Below are positions 35,430-44,192 of a DNA stretch of 64,000 bases, piece after piece. This DNA comes from Bacteroidaceae bacterium (lineage in GTDB: Bacteria > Bacteroidota > Bacteroidia > Bacteroidales > Bacteroidaceae), in the NCBI GenBank assembly GCA_017633615.1, contig JAGBPB010000058.1:1-64000 (forward strand), in the 5' to 3' direction. Made by a program: the position numbers and the translations under genes. The notes under the pieces were generated by a model. That model saw only the letters and a program-made list of their open reading frames with translations. It was not told the DNA's origin and did no database searches. Every line of letters begins with the position of its first letter. Within the stretch, counting starts at the first letter, position 1.

Positions 35430-36640
35430 TGGCTCAGGGAAAGTCAGTGCTCATAACCGGTTGTGGCATAATAAGTGCCATTGGAAACGGTAAGCAGGAG
35501 GTGCTGGATGCGCTTCTCTCTAACCGTACCGGTATAGGGCCGCTCAGATACCTCAAGACACAGCACACTGAGTTCCCGGTAGGTGAGGTCAAGATGTCGG
35601 ACAGTGAGATGGAGCAAGCCATGGGTATTGAGCCCGGTACTCCCACAACCCGTACGGCACTGATGGGCATGATAGCCCTGCATGAAGCTCTTGCTGAAGC
35701 CGGCCTGGACCGCAGTGACCTGCCGCGGGTGGCGTTTGTGAACGGTACCACTGTGGGCGGAATGGACAAGAGTGAGCAATATTACACTGACTTTATTGAG
35801 AATGATATCCGTAACGAGTATATCAAGACTCATGACTGCGGCTCCTGCTCAGAGATGACAGCCGGCAGGTTCGGTCGTTTCAGGTACATCACCACCATAT
35901 CCACAGCCTGCTCATCGGCAGCCAATGCCATTGAGCTGGGAGCTGACATGATACGTGCGGGTGAGGCCGATATCGTGGTGGCAGGAGGCTCGGAATGCAT
36001 AACCAAGTTTCATCTTAACGGATTCAACTCACTTATGATACTGGATCATGGTCAGTGCCGTCCGTTTGATGCTGAGCGTGCCGGTCTGAACTTAGGTGAG
36101 GGGGCTGCTTATCTGGTGCTGGAGTCTGCAGAGTCTGCCGCACGTCGCGGAGCAAAGGCGGTTGCGTTGCTTTCAGGCTATGGTAATGCCTGTGACGCAT
36201 TCCATCAGACAGCATCATCACCAGATGGTGAAGGTGCCTTTCAGGCCATGTCAAAGGCTCTGGCTGATGCCGGTCTCAAACCGTCAGACATTGATTACAT
36301 AAATGCGCATGGAACAGGTACTCCCAATAATGATGTGAGTGAGAGCCAGGCAATGAAACGTCTGTTCGGTGAACAGCTTCCGCCGGTATCTTCTACCAAA
36401 TCACTTACCGGGCATACCACCAGTGCATCGGGGTCAGTAGAGGCTGTTATCTGCATACTGGCTTTGCAGAACGGTTTTGTTCCGGTCAATTACGCATGGG
36501 CAAACCCGATGGAGGATGGCATCATACCCAATATGGAGTTGAAACCGTCACGTAAACTGAGGCACATACTGTGCAACTCATTCGGATTTGGCGGTAATGA
36601 TTCATCATTGGTATTAACCTTGGCAGATCAGGCGGTATGA
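35429..36640 (+). CDS. Beta-ketoacyl-ACP synthase, third complete KS
   Basis: The protein has 403 residues, FabF length. The triad is complete: Cys161 in STACSSAANA, His294 in INAHGTGTP and His329 in KSLTGHTTSASG. It is followed, with a 4-base overlap, by a cysteine-less KS-like protein. The arrangement is that of a KS with its chain-length factor, as in ApeO/ApeC of E. coli. It most likely performs the iterative condensations that build the polyene. Confidence 0.93.
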   Translation: MAQGKSVLITGCGIISAIGNGKQEVLDALLSNRTGIGPLRYLKTQHTEFPVGEVKMSDSEMEQAMGIEPGTPTTRTALMGMIALHEALAEAGLDRSDLPRVAFVNGTTVGGMDKSEQYYTDFIENDIRNEYIKTHDCGSCSEMTAGRFGRFRYITTISTACSSAANAIELGADMIRAGEADIVVAGGSECITKFHLNGFNSLMILDHGQCRPFDAERAGLNLGEGAAYLVLESAESAARRGAKAVALLSGYGNACDAFHQTASSPDGEGAFQAMSKALADAGLKPSDIDYINAHGTGTPNNDVSESQAMKRLFGEQLPPVSSTKSLTGHTTSASGSVEAVICILALQNGFVPVNYAWANPMEDGIIPNMELKPSRKLRHILCNSFGFGGNDSSLVLTLADQAV

Positions 36641-37659
36641 CTCAGGATAAAAGCATAAAAGTGTTGTCTGCCAAGCAGATTTCCATTCAGAAACCGCTCT
36701 CCGAGGAGTGGATGGAGAGTCCTGAGATATATCAGGATAGTTATGTCAAGGCCATTGATCCGGACTTTAAGCAATTCATATCAGCCGGCGATGCACGCCG
36801 TTTGGGCAAACTGCTCAAGCGTGCGCTTGCCACATCACTGTCAGTATTGCAGGAGGGTGGAATAACAAATCCTGATGCCATAGTTACCGGAACGGGATTC
36901 GGCAGTGTTGAGAATACGGAACTGTTCCTGGATGCCATGGTACGTGAGGGAGAGCAGATGCTCAAACCCACTCAGTTTATGCAATCCACTCACAACACTG
37001 CATCTTCATTGATTGGAATTAATACACACAGCCACGGATATAACTCAACCTATACCCAGAAAGGGCTCTCGTTTGACAGTGCCCTGTATGATGCATGGCT
37101 GCAGTTCCGTCTGGGCAAGATAAACTCAGCGCTGGTGGGCGGTCATGATGAGATGACCCCTGTATTTGCGGGCTTCATGCGTAAGGCTGGTCACGTAAAA
37201 GATGGTGAGATATGCAGTGAGGCTGCTGTCTCAGTGCTTCTTTCCAGTCAACCGGATGCCCCCGCACTCTGTACGCTTGAAGGGCTGAAGTTGTTGAATG
37301 AGCCGGAGCCTGCAGAACTGGCTGATGCCATACGTTCAATTACGGGTGGCAATGTCCCGTCGGCCATTATGACCGGAATGAGCGGCAACAGTGAGAATGA
37401 CAGCTGGTACGGATTCCTTAGGGATCTGCTTCCCGGCGTGCCGTTGCTCCGTTACAAGCATCTGTTCGGGGTGAATTTCTCATCATCGGCCATTGGATTC
37501 TACGCTGTGGCATGTTGTATAAAAAAAGGAATTATTCCTGCCTGTCTCGCTTTGGATGGTGCTCCTGTAAAAACAGATCAGGGCATACTCATAGTCAACG
37601 CTGTAGAGGGCAGACATTACTCAATATCATTATTGAAACCGATATGTGGAGGACTTTGA
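36637..37659 (+). CDS. Chain-length-factor-like KS partner
   Basis: The protein has 340 residues and is related to ketosynthases. The nucleophile elbow reads NSTYTQKGLSFDSALYDA, with no cysteine, and the normal His motifs are not recognisable. KPTQFMQSTHNTASS and ALVGGHDEMTP match the KS scaffold. The gene overlaps the KS upstream by four bases and ends inside the permease gene start. It very likely forms the KS-CLF heterodimer with the protein at 35429 and sets chain length. Confidence 0.8.
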   Translation: MTQDKSIKVLSAKQISIQKPLSEEWMESPEIYQDSYVKAIDPDFKQFISAGDARRLGKLLKRALATSLSVLQEGGITNPDAIVTGTGFGSVENTELFLDAMVREGEQMLKPTQFMQSTHNTASSLIGINTHSHGYNSTYTQKGLSFDSALYDAWLQFRLGKINSALVGGHDEMTPVFAGFMRKAGHVKDGEICSEAAVSVLLSSQPDAPALCTLEGLKLLNEPEPAELADAIRSITGGNVPSAIMTGMSGNSENDSWYGFLRDLLPGVPLLRYKHLFGVNFSSSAIGFYAVACCIKKGIIPACLALDGAPVKTDQGILIVNAVEGRHYSISLLKPICGGL

Positions 37660-38000
37660 TACCACTGTCCCTGTTGCAGAGCTTTACACTTGCTACAGGT
37701 CAGATGATGCTTAAACTTGCCCTAAAGAAGATGGGGCATTATTCCGGTTTCGGACAGTTCATCCTGGGTGAGTTGACCAACTGGTGGTGGTATGCTTGCG
37801 GCACGTTGTTGTCAGGAGCCATGCTGCTGTGGATGTATATCCTGAAACATTACCCGTTCAGTATAGCGTACCCGTTGAGCTGCTTGAGTTTTGTATTCGG
37901 TATGCTGGGGGCGTGGGTCTTCCTGGGTGAGGCCGTTCCGCCCATCCGTTGGGTTGGTGTGGCTCTGATTCTGATAGGTGCATACTTCATAGCGAGATAG
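37644..38000 (+). CDS. Small four-helix permease (EamA/SMR-like)
   Basis: The protein has 118 residues from ATG 37644, inside the end of the CLF-like gene. It has four transmembrane helices, with WGxx-like WVFLGEAVPPIRWVGVALILIGAYFI at the C-terminus (shown here in two parts: VFLGEAVPP and GVALILIGAYF), a typical ending of EamA/ArnE-like small transporters. It probably moves a lipid-linked intermediate or an undecaprenyl-type carrier across the inner membrane. The substrate is inferred from context only. Confidence 0.72.
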   Translation: MWRTLIPLSLLQSFTLATGQMMLKLALKKMGHYSGFGQFILGELTNWWWYACGTLLSGAMLLWMYILKHYPFSIAYPLSCLSFVFGMLGAWVFLGEAVPPIRWVGVALILIGAYFIAR

Positions 38001-38002
38001 CG

Positions 38003-38626
38003 ATGAAAAAGGGTGTTTCAGCAATACTGGCTCTGTTCCTGATGATAGGTATCGGCCTGGTCTATGCCGGGACGCGTAACCCTGTTGAGAATGATATAAT
38101 AGAGAGGATTGCAGCTCAATGTGCCTCTATGAAATCCATGAAGTGTGATTTCAGGCAGGTTCGTACGGTTCCGCTGATGGATGATCCTCAGATATCATCA
38201 GGAGAGATGCTTTACAGACAGCCGTCATCACTCAAATGGATATATAAGAAACCTTTCATTTACTCAATCACTATTGACAATGACAATATCTCAGTTGAAA
38301 CCGATCAGGGAGGAACTGAGATGGGGAGTGATGCCAGCCGTATGTTCAGAGGCCTGGTCGGGATCGTATTGGGCTGTATGTCAGGTGAGAACCTTAAGGA
38401 TAAACGCCTGTTCCAGACAACGGTAACGGAGCAGGATAATGAATGGGTGGCCGTACTCGTTCCGCAGCGCAGGGAGATGAAACGTCTGTTTTCAGAGATA
38501 GTCATGGTGTTTGATCCGGCCACATCACTGCTCAAACGTCTTGATATGAAGGACCAGAATGGCGGCAGCACCGCGATAGAGATTAGTAACGTGTCTATAA
38601 ACGGAGATTATGAAGCTGAATGGTGA
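38003..38626 (+). CDS. LolA-like periplasmic lipid/lipoprotein carrier
   Basis: The protein has 207 residues with a signal peptide (about 1-22, ending VYAG). The mature chain fits the LolA-like fold: MKSMKCDFRQVRTVPLM and GEMLYRQPSSLKWIYKKPF are typical of the open beta-barrel of LolA homologues in aryl-polyene clusters. It should shuttle the hydrophobic product through the periplasm. The start is two bases past the permease stop, and the end overlaps the next dehydratase gene by 17 bases. Confidence 0.85.
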   Translation: MKKGVSAILALFLMIGIGLVYAGTRNPVENDIIERIAAQCASMKSMKCDFRQVRTVPLMDDPQISSGEMLYRQPSSLKWIYKKPFIYSITIDNDNISVETDQGGTEMGSDASRMFRGLVGIVLGCMSGENLKDKRLFQTTVTEQDNEWVAVLVPQRREMKRLFSEIVMVFDPATSLLKRLDMKDQNGGSTAIEISNVSINGDYEAEW

Positions 38627-39005
38627 TTTCTATACGGTTGAGCACTCTCTACCCGCATCGGATGGGATGGTATATGGCTTTGACGTCAGACTCAATCCTG
38701 ACCATTTCATCTTCAAGGCTCATTTTCCGGGGCATCCCATTACCCCGGGCGTGTGTCTGATGCAGATGATAGCAGAACTGGCATCGATGGCTGAGGGCTG
38801 CAATCTGCTGGTGCGTAATGTCAAAAACGCCAAATATACGGGAGTTGTATCTCCTGATGAGATTACCGGCTTGCGTTTTATCTTCACTTCAAGGACAGAA
38901 ACTGGGGATGGCGGACTCAAGGTACAGACGCTGGTTACCGCTGCCGATAATCCTGAGGTACTCTATTCCAAATTCTCAGTCACATTAGTCAAGGAACAGT
39001 TTTGA
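38610..39005 (+). CDS. FabZ-like 3-hydroxyacyl-ACP dehydratase (ApeI-like)
   Basis: The protein has 131 residues. The FabZ active-site sequence AHFPGHPITPGVCLMQMI places catalytic His38 in a hot-dog fold. It should dehydrate 3-hydroxyacyl-ACP intermediates. It is the second dehydratase of the operon. The start overlaps the LolA-like gene and the stop is three bases before the glycosyltransferase gene. Confidence 0.88.
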   Translation: MKLNGDFYTVEHSLPASDGMVYGFDVRLNPDHFIFKAHFPGHPITPGVCLMQMIAELASMAEGCNLLVRNVKNAKYTGVVSPDEITGLRFIFTSRTETGDGGLKVQTLVTAADNPEVLYSKFSVTLVKEQF

Positions 39006-39008
39006 GCC

Positions 39009-39749
39009 ATGTCTGCCAACCGCTACTGCATCATTATCCCCACATACAACAACTGCCGGACTGTGGCGGATGTGGTGGAACGTGCTCATGCGGTCTGTAG
39101 TGATGTCATAGTGGTAAATGATGGCAGTACGGACAATACTGCTGAGGTGCTTTGCGGGCTGGACGTAACGGTTCTTGACCATGACCGTAACCGTGGCAAG
39201 GGGCACGCACTCAAGACAGGTCTGCGGTATGCTCATGATAAAGGATATACCCACGCAGTAACTATTGATTCTGACGGACAGCATTTCCCTGAGGATATAC
39301 CCGTGCTGCAGGAGGCTTCAGATAAAGCTCCGGCGGATATCATTGTGGGCTGCCGTAATCTGACGAGTGAGAATATGCCTCGTCAGAACACCTTTGCAAA
39401 CCGTTTTTCAAACTTCTGGTTCAGGCTGCAGACGGCTCAGAGGCTGGATGATACACAATCCGGATTCCGCATTTATCCGCTTGGCTCACTCCACGGAATG
39501 GGGCTTATAACCTCACGTTATGAGGCTGAACTGGAGCTTATGGTATATGCAGCATGGCACGGGACGCGAGTCACGGGGGTGCCGGTAAGGGTGCTGTATC
39601 AGCCGGAGGGGGAGCGCGTGTCGCATTTCCGTCCGTTCCGGGATTTTTTCAGGATAACCATACTGAATACGCTGCTCTGTTTCGGGGCCGTGTTTTACGG
39701 ACTGCCGGCAGCATTGTTCAGAAAGATAAGCGGTAAGAACCATGGTTGA
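39009..39749 (+). CDS. Family 2 glycosyltransferase
   Basis: The protein has 246 residues. It is a GT-A fold with IIPTYNNCRTVADVV at the start, VVNDGSTDNT, and the metal-binding DSDGQHFPED motif. The last ~35 residues are hydrophobic (TILNTLLCFGAVFYGLPAALF), suggesting membrane association. It resembles dolichol- or polyprenyl-phosphate-mannose-synthase-type enzymes. In polyene clusters a related enzyme glycosylates the lipid carrier or product. The 3' end overlaps the exporter gene by eight bases. Confidence 0.88.
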   Translation: MSANRYCIIIPTYNNCRTVADVVERAHAVCSDVIVVNDGSTDNTAEVLCGLDVTVLDHDRNRGKGHALKTGLRYAHDKGYTHAVTIDSDGQHFPEDIPVLQEASDKAPADIIVGCRNLTSENMPRQNTFANRFSNFWFRLQTAQRLDDTQSGFRIYPLGSLHGMGLITSRYEAELELMVYAAWHGTRVTGVPVRVLYQPEGERVSHFRPFRDFFRITILNTLLCFGAVFYGLPAALFRKISGKNHG

Positions 39750-42681
39750 TTTCTTTCTCAGGATATATGACTGGCTCAAATGTCGCAAGGGAGTGGCTGC
39801 GCTGATAGTGGTCATTTGCATGGCTCTGTGCGTATTTTCGCTTTGCCGGCTTCATTATGAGGAGGATATAGCGGGATTTCTGCCGATAGACCGTTCTGAC
39901 AGCCGTCAGACTGAGTTTATGGAATCTGTTTTGCGTCAGAATAGTGTGGCGGTCATTTTTCGAGCCGATGCGGGAGCTGGGGATGATGAGATCACAGGTG
40001 CCATGGATCTGTTTGAGGACCTGTGGTTTGAGAACGATACTCTTGGTCTGGTTCCGGATTTGAGTGCTCAGGCCGATGAGTCTATGGCTCTGGAACTTAT
40101 ACAGTTTGTTCAGGAGCATTATGCCAGCTTCCTTACTCCCGCCGATTACCGTCGTATGGACTCATTGCTCTCACTGCCGGGTTATGTGGAACGTAGTCTT
40201 GAGGCCGACAAACGTTCCCTACAGATGCTGAGCGGCAGTTTTACCGCAAATACCATACCGTATGATCCGCTCAATCTGTTCAGTGAAATATTGCTTGGGC
40301 TGGCTGATTTGGGCAGTGATGGCGGATACCGTCTGGCCGATGGGCATATTATGCATCGCACCGAGCCGGCTGGTTTGCTTCTGTTTGAATCACCGTTCGG
40401 TGAGAGTGAATCCGGACAGAATGCACGGTTGGTTGAGCTGGTGGAGAAAACCGGCGCACAGGTTACAGCTGAGACCGGCATACATGTGTCATCTGTGGGT
40501 GCTCCTGTAATAGCCGTGACTAATGCTGATCGTATCAAGAAAGACAGTATTCTGGCCGTTGCATTGGCTGTCATAGGAATTCTGGCAGTCCTGCTATTCT
40601 CATTCAAACGGTTTGATTATATATTCTGGATAGCTGCCACCCTGATTTTCGGAGCTGTATTCTCACTTGGAATAATAGGTCTGATAAAAAACTCCATATC
40701 AATCATTGTGATAGGCCTGGGTTCTGTTATCGTGGGAATTGCAGCAAACTATCCGCTTCATTTCCTGCATTCCCTGCGTGATACTGCCGATAGTCGTACA
40801 TCATTGGGTGAGATGGTTACACCCTTGCTTGTGGGCAATATCACCACCGTAAGTGCTTTCCTGTGCCTGCTGTTCCTTAAAGCGCAGGCCATGCATGACC
40901 TGGCACTGTTCGGATCATTCATGTTGGCGGGAACAATTATATTCTCACTGATATTCCTTCCGGTTTTTGCCAAGGCGGGCGGCAAGCAGCATAAAATAAA
41001 GGAGAGTATAGAAGATAAACCTGCTGTAGGCGGCAGCCGCATAGGCAGAATAGTATCTCCTGTTGTTATCCTGATAACCATTGCCATGCTGATCTGGGGC
41101 GGGAACACCAAATTTGACACAGACCTCAACCACATAAACTATATGACTTCTCAACAGCAGGTTGATCTGGAGTTCATATCCGGTAGCGTGGGCGATGCCG
41201 GTGCTGACCGTCTGTCAGTACTGGCCGGTAAACTTGCTCCGGAATCAGAGAAGGAGGCTGTTGCTCAGCGTTGGACGGAATTCTGGAAAAATCATTCGGC
41301 GGCACTGTCGGAACTTGAGACGGAAGCACGGAATTACGGATTCAAAGAAGGCGCTTTTGCTCCGTTCATTGAGTCTGTGCGTACGGAACCTGTAATTGTA
41401 TCGGCCCAGGATGTCACTCCCGTCAATATGAGTGAGGTTATGGCATCACTTGTAAGGTCACTGTCCGATGATTTCAATATGGTGCTGTTCCTGTGCGGGT
41501 TCATAGTATTTGCATTCCTGTGGATATCATTCGGAAAACTGGAACTGGCCCTTATCTCATTCCTGCCGCTTACGGTGGGTTGGATTTGGATATTGAGCAT
41601 AATGAATATGCTGGGCATCAGTTTCAATATAGTGAGCATTATTCTGGCCACATTCATATTCGGTCAGGGTGATGACTATACGATTTTTATTACAGAAGGA
41701 CTGATATATGAATACAAGTACGGACGCCGCACGGTTGATGACCGCAGAAAGAGCGTGATACTGTCGGCCGTGATTATGTTCATAGGCATAGGGACTCTCA
41801 TTTTTGCCAAGCACCCCGCCATGCGCTCACTTGCGGAGATTACCATGATAGGTATGTTCGTGGTGGTGGTTATGGCCCATTTCCTGCCTGAGTGGCTTTT
41901 CCGCTGGCTGACAGAGAAAAAAGGACAGCGCAGGGAGGTTCCGGTAACATTATGGGGAATAGCCAAGACGGTATATGCTTTTGCTTTCCTTGTAGTATCT
42001 GTAATTGTGGTCACTCCTATAGCGTTCGTGTTGTTCCTTGGCAGGAAGCGGGAATGGAAGGACCGCTGGCTTCATGGCGTACTGTACCGTTTCTCTAATT
42101 TTGTCATCCGCAGAGTTCCCGGGGTGGGATTCACTTTGGACAACAGTGTAGGTGAGACTTTTGAGAAACCTGCAGTAATAATCAGCAACCACCAGTCACA
42201 TCTGGACCTGATGTGTGTGCTTATGCTCACTCCCAAGATGGTGGTCATTACCAATGAATGGGTGTGGCGTAACCCGATATACGGACCTCTGATACGGCGT
42301 GCCGAGTTTGTGCCGGCTGCAGAGGGGGTGGAGAACTTCATGCCTCAGTTGCGCAGCCTGGTGGAGCGCGGATATTCAATCATGGTGTTCCCTGAGGGGA
42401 CACGTTCAGAGGATTGCCGTATCCTGCGTTTCCACAAGGGAGCATTTCATCTGGCTCAGGAATTGAATCTGGACATTGTTCCGGTCTGTCTGAATGGGGT
42501 GGGATATGTTTTGCCCAAGAAGGAACTGATGCTGCGTAAAGGAAAGATTACTGTGACTGTCGGAAAACGAGTAGCGGCCGACGATGCATCATGGGGTGCA
42601 GATTCGCGTTCCCGTACGCAGGCATTCCACAAACATTACATTGAGTGGTACAATGAATTGGACTCAAAGTTGAAGCGTTGA
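39742..42681 (+). CDS. MMPL/RND-type exporter fused to a PlsC-type acyltransferase
   Basis: The protein has 979 residues. The first ~780 are an MMPL-type exporter with one N-terminal helix (~14-32), a periplasmic loop, a helix bundle (~265-410), a second loop and a second bundle (~560-720). VGIAANYPLHFLHSL and FGQGDDYTIFITEGL are the matching helix-4 signatures of each half. From ~790 a 1-acylglycerol-3-phosphate acyltransferase follows, with NHQSHLD (His817, Asp822) and FPEGTR (883-888). Coupling export to acylation suggests the product is moved and anchored by one protein. It is the largest gene of the operon. Confidence 0.9.
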   Translation: MVDFFLRIYDWLKCRKGVAALIVVICMALCVFSLCRLHYEEDIAGFLPIDRSDSRQTEFMESVLRQNSVAVIFRADAGAGDDEITGAMDLFEDLWFENDTLGLVPDLSAQADESMALELIQFVQEHYASFLTPADYRRMDSLLSLPGYVERSLEADKRSLQMLSGSFTANTIPYDPLNLFSEILLGLADLGSDGGYRLADGHIMHRTEPAGLLLFESPFGESESGQNARLVELVEKTGAQVTAETGIHVSSVGAPVIAVTNADRIKKDSILAVALAVIGILAVLLFSFKRFDYIFWIAATLIFGAVFSLGIIGLIKNSISIIVIGLGSVIVGIAANYPLHFLHSLRDTADSRTSLGEMVTPLLVGNITTVSAFLCLLFLKAQAMHDLALFGSFMLAGTIIFSLIFLPVFAKAGGKQHKIKESIEDKPAVGGSRIGRIVSPVVILITIAMLIWGGNTKFDTDLNHINYMTSQQQVDLEFISGSVGDAGADRLSVLAGKLAPESEKEAVAQRWTEFWKNHSAALSELETEARNYGFKEGAFAPFIESVRTEPVIVSAQDVTPVNMSEVMASLVRSLSDDFNMVLFLCGFIVFAFLWISFGKLELALISFLPLTVGWIWILSIMNMLGISFNIVSIILATFIFGQGDDYTIFITEGLIYEYKYGRRTVDDRRKSVILSAVIMFIGIGTLIFAKHPAMRSLAEITMIGMFVVVVMAHFLPEWLFRWLTEKKGQRREVPVTLWGIAKTVYAFAFLVVSVIVVTPIAFVLFLGRKREWKDRWLHGVLYRFSNFVIRRVPGVGFTLDNSVGETFEKPAVIISNHQSHLDLMCVLMLTPKMVVITNEWVWRNPIYGPLIRRAEFVPAAEGVENFMPQLRSLVERGYSIMVFPEGTRSEDCRILRFHKGAFHLAQELNLDIVPVCLNGVGYVLPKKELMLRKGKITVTVGKRVAADDASWGADSRSRTQAFHKHYIEWYNELDSKLKR

Positions 42682-44186
42682 TGGATAGCAGTTGTGTCAT
42701 AATAGGAGCCGGTCTTGGAGGCCTTTCATGCGGTGCTGTATTGGCACGTCACGGGTTCAGGGTTACACTTCTGGAACAGCAGCGTCAGGCAGGAGGCTGT
42801 CTGCAGACATTCATGCGTGACGGGCTTAAATATGAGACCGGAATGCATTTCATAGGCAGTGCCGGACGTGGTGAGTTGCTTGATTCATTGCTTCGTTATC
42901 TGGGAATAAAAGATGGCCTTGAACTGCATGAACTGGACCACAACGGTTATGAGACAGTGACGTATAAAGGTCAGGATTTCCGTTTCAGGAACGGCAAGGA
43001 GGCCTTTGTAGAAGGATTGACAGAGTTCTTTCCGCACCAGAGGGATAATCTGGCACGATATATAGAGACTGTCTACAGAGCATCGGCCGCATCATCGGTG
43101 GAGAGTTTCAATCCCACGCGTGTGATGGACTCAAATGATACGGTTTGGCATACCCGCAGTGTGGATAGCGTGATAGATGAGCTGGTTGATGATGCAGACC
43201 TGCGTCAGATCCTGGCCGGCAACCAGCCGTTATATGCGGGAGTTAAAGGACATACACCGTTTGCACTGCATGCCTTCATAACATCATTCTATAACCGCAG
43301 CGCATGGCGTATAGCAGGTGGCAGTGATGCCATTGCCAAACTCCTGATAAAGCGGATAACCGATGCCGGTGGCTCTGTATTGACTGGTTGCAAGGCTCTG
43401 GAGATAGTGTGTGATGAGACTCAGGCAACGGGTGTAAGGTACATTAAAGGAGTTGATGAGGGTGTAATCAATGCAGACTGGGTTATATCTACCATACATC
43501 CGTCACTGACGGTGGGGATGGTACATTCTCCATTACTCAGACCGGCTTTCAGAAAAAGAATTCAGGATTTGCCTGATACGATTGGCGTTTTTGAATTATA
43601 TTTGAAGTTTAAAAACAACTCTGTACCTTACATGAACTTCAACCGTTTCTGCTACAGAGACGGAACTATTTGGGGATGTGACAGTTATACGGATGCCGAC
43701 TGGCCGCGTGGCTTTTTGTACATGCACCAGTATCCGCAAAAGGACAGCCGTTATGCCGATGCCGGAGTCATTCTGGCATATTTGCGTAATGATGAACTGG
43801 CACAGTGGAGCGGCACACAGACAGGCCGCCGCGGTGATGACTACAGGGAGTTCAAGGAGCGTAAGGCAGAAAGGCTTATAGCCGCTGCAGCAGAGCATTA
43901 TCCTGAACTAAGGGACAGAGTGGAGCGTTGGTGGACATCGACACCCCTTACGTATCGTGATTATACCGGTGCAGTGGGAGGCGGGTTGTACGGTGTCGCA
44001 AAAGATGTTGAACTGGGATTGTCCGGCAGGGTGCCTTACCGTACTCGTGTAAGAAACCTGTTTATGGCCGGTCAGTCTGTTAATTCACATGGCATCCTGG
44101 GTGTCCTGGTGGGCAGCATGGTGGTGTGTGACAATATTTTAGGAAACGGAACCCTGTATGAAGGAATCATACGGGCAACCGATTGA
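42681..44186 (+). CDS. Phytoene-desaturase-like FAD-dependent oxidoreductase 1
   Basis: The protein has 501 residues from the ATG at 42681, which shares a base with the upstream stop. The N-terminal dinucleotide motif is IIGAGLGGLSCGAVLARHG, and the C-terminal FAD motif is NLFMAGQSVNSHGILGV. Length and layout match the CrtI/RetSat (phytoene desaturase or retinol saturase) superfamily. Such enzymes act on conjugated polyenes, as desaturase, isomerase or saturase. It is followed by a paralogue. Here it may adjust the polyene chain or its ring end. Confidence 0.85.
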   Translation: MDSSCVIIGAGLGGLSCGAVLARHGFRVTLLEQQRQAGGCLQTFMRDGLKYETGMHFIGSAGRGELLDSLLRYLGIKDGLELHELDHNGYETVTYKGQDFRFRNGKEAFVEGLTEFFPHQRDNLARYIETVYRASAASSVESFNPTRVMDSNDTVWHTRSVDSVIDELVDDADLRQILAGNQPLYAGVKGHTPFALHAFITSFYNRSAWRIAGGSDAIAKLLIKRITDAGGSVLTGCKALEIVCDETQATGVRYIKGVDEGVINADWVISTIHPSLTVGMVHSPLLRPAFRKRIQDLPDTIGVFELYLKFKNNSVPYMNFNRFCYRDGTIWGCDSYTDADWPRGFLYMHQYPQKDSRYADAGVILAYLRNDELAQWSGTQTGRRGDDYREFKERKAERLIAAAAEHYPELRDRVERWWTSTPLTYRDYTGAVGGGLYGVAKDVELGLSGRVPYRTRVRNLFMAGQSVNSHGILGVLVGSMVVCDNILGNGTLYEGIIRATD

Positions 44187-44192
44187 GCAAGT

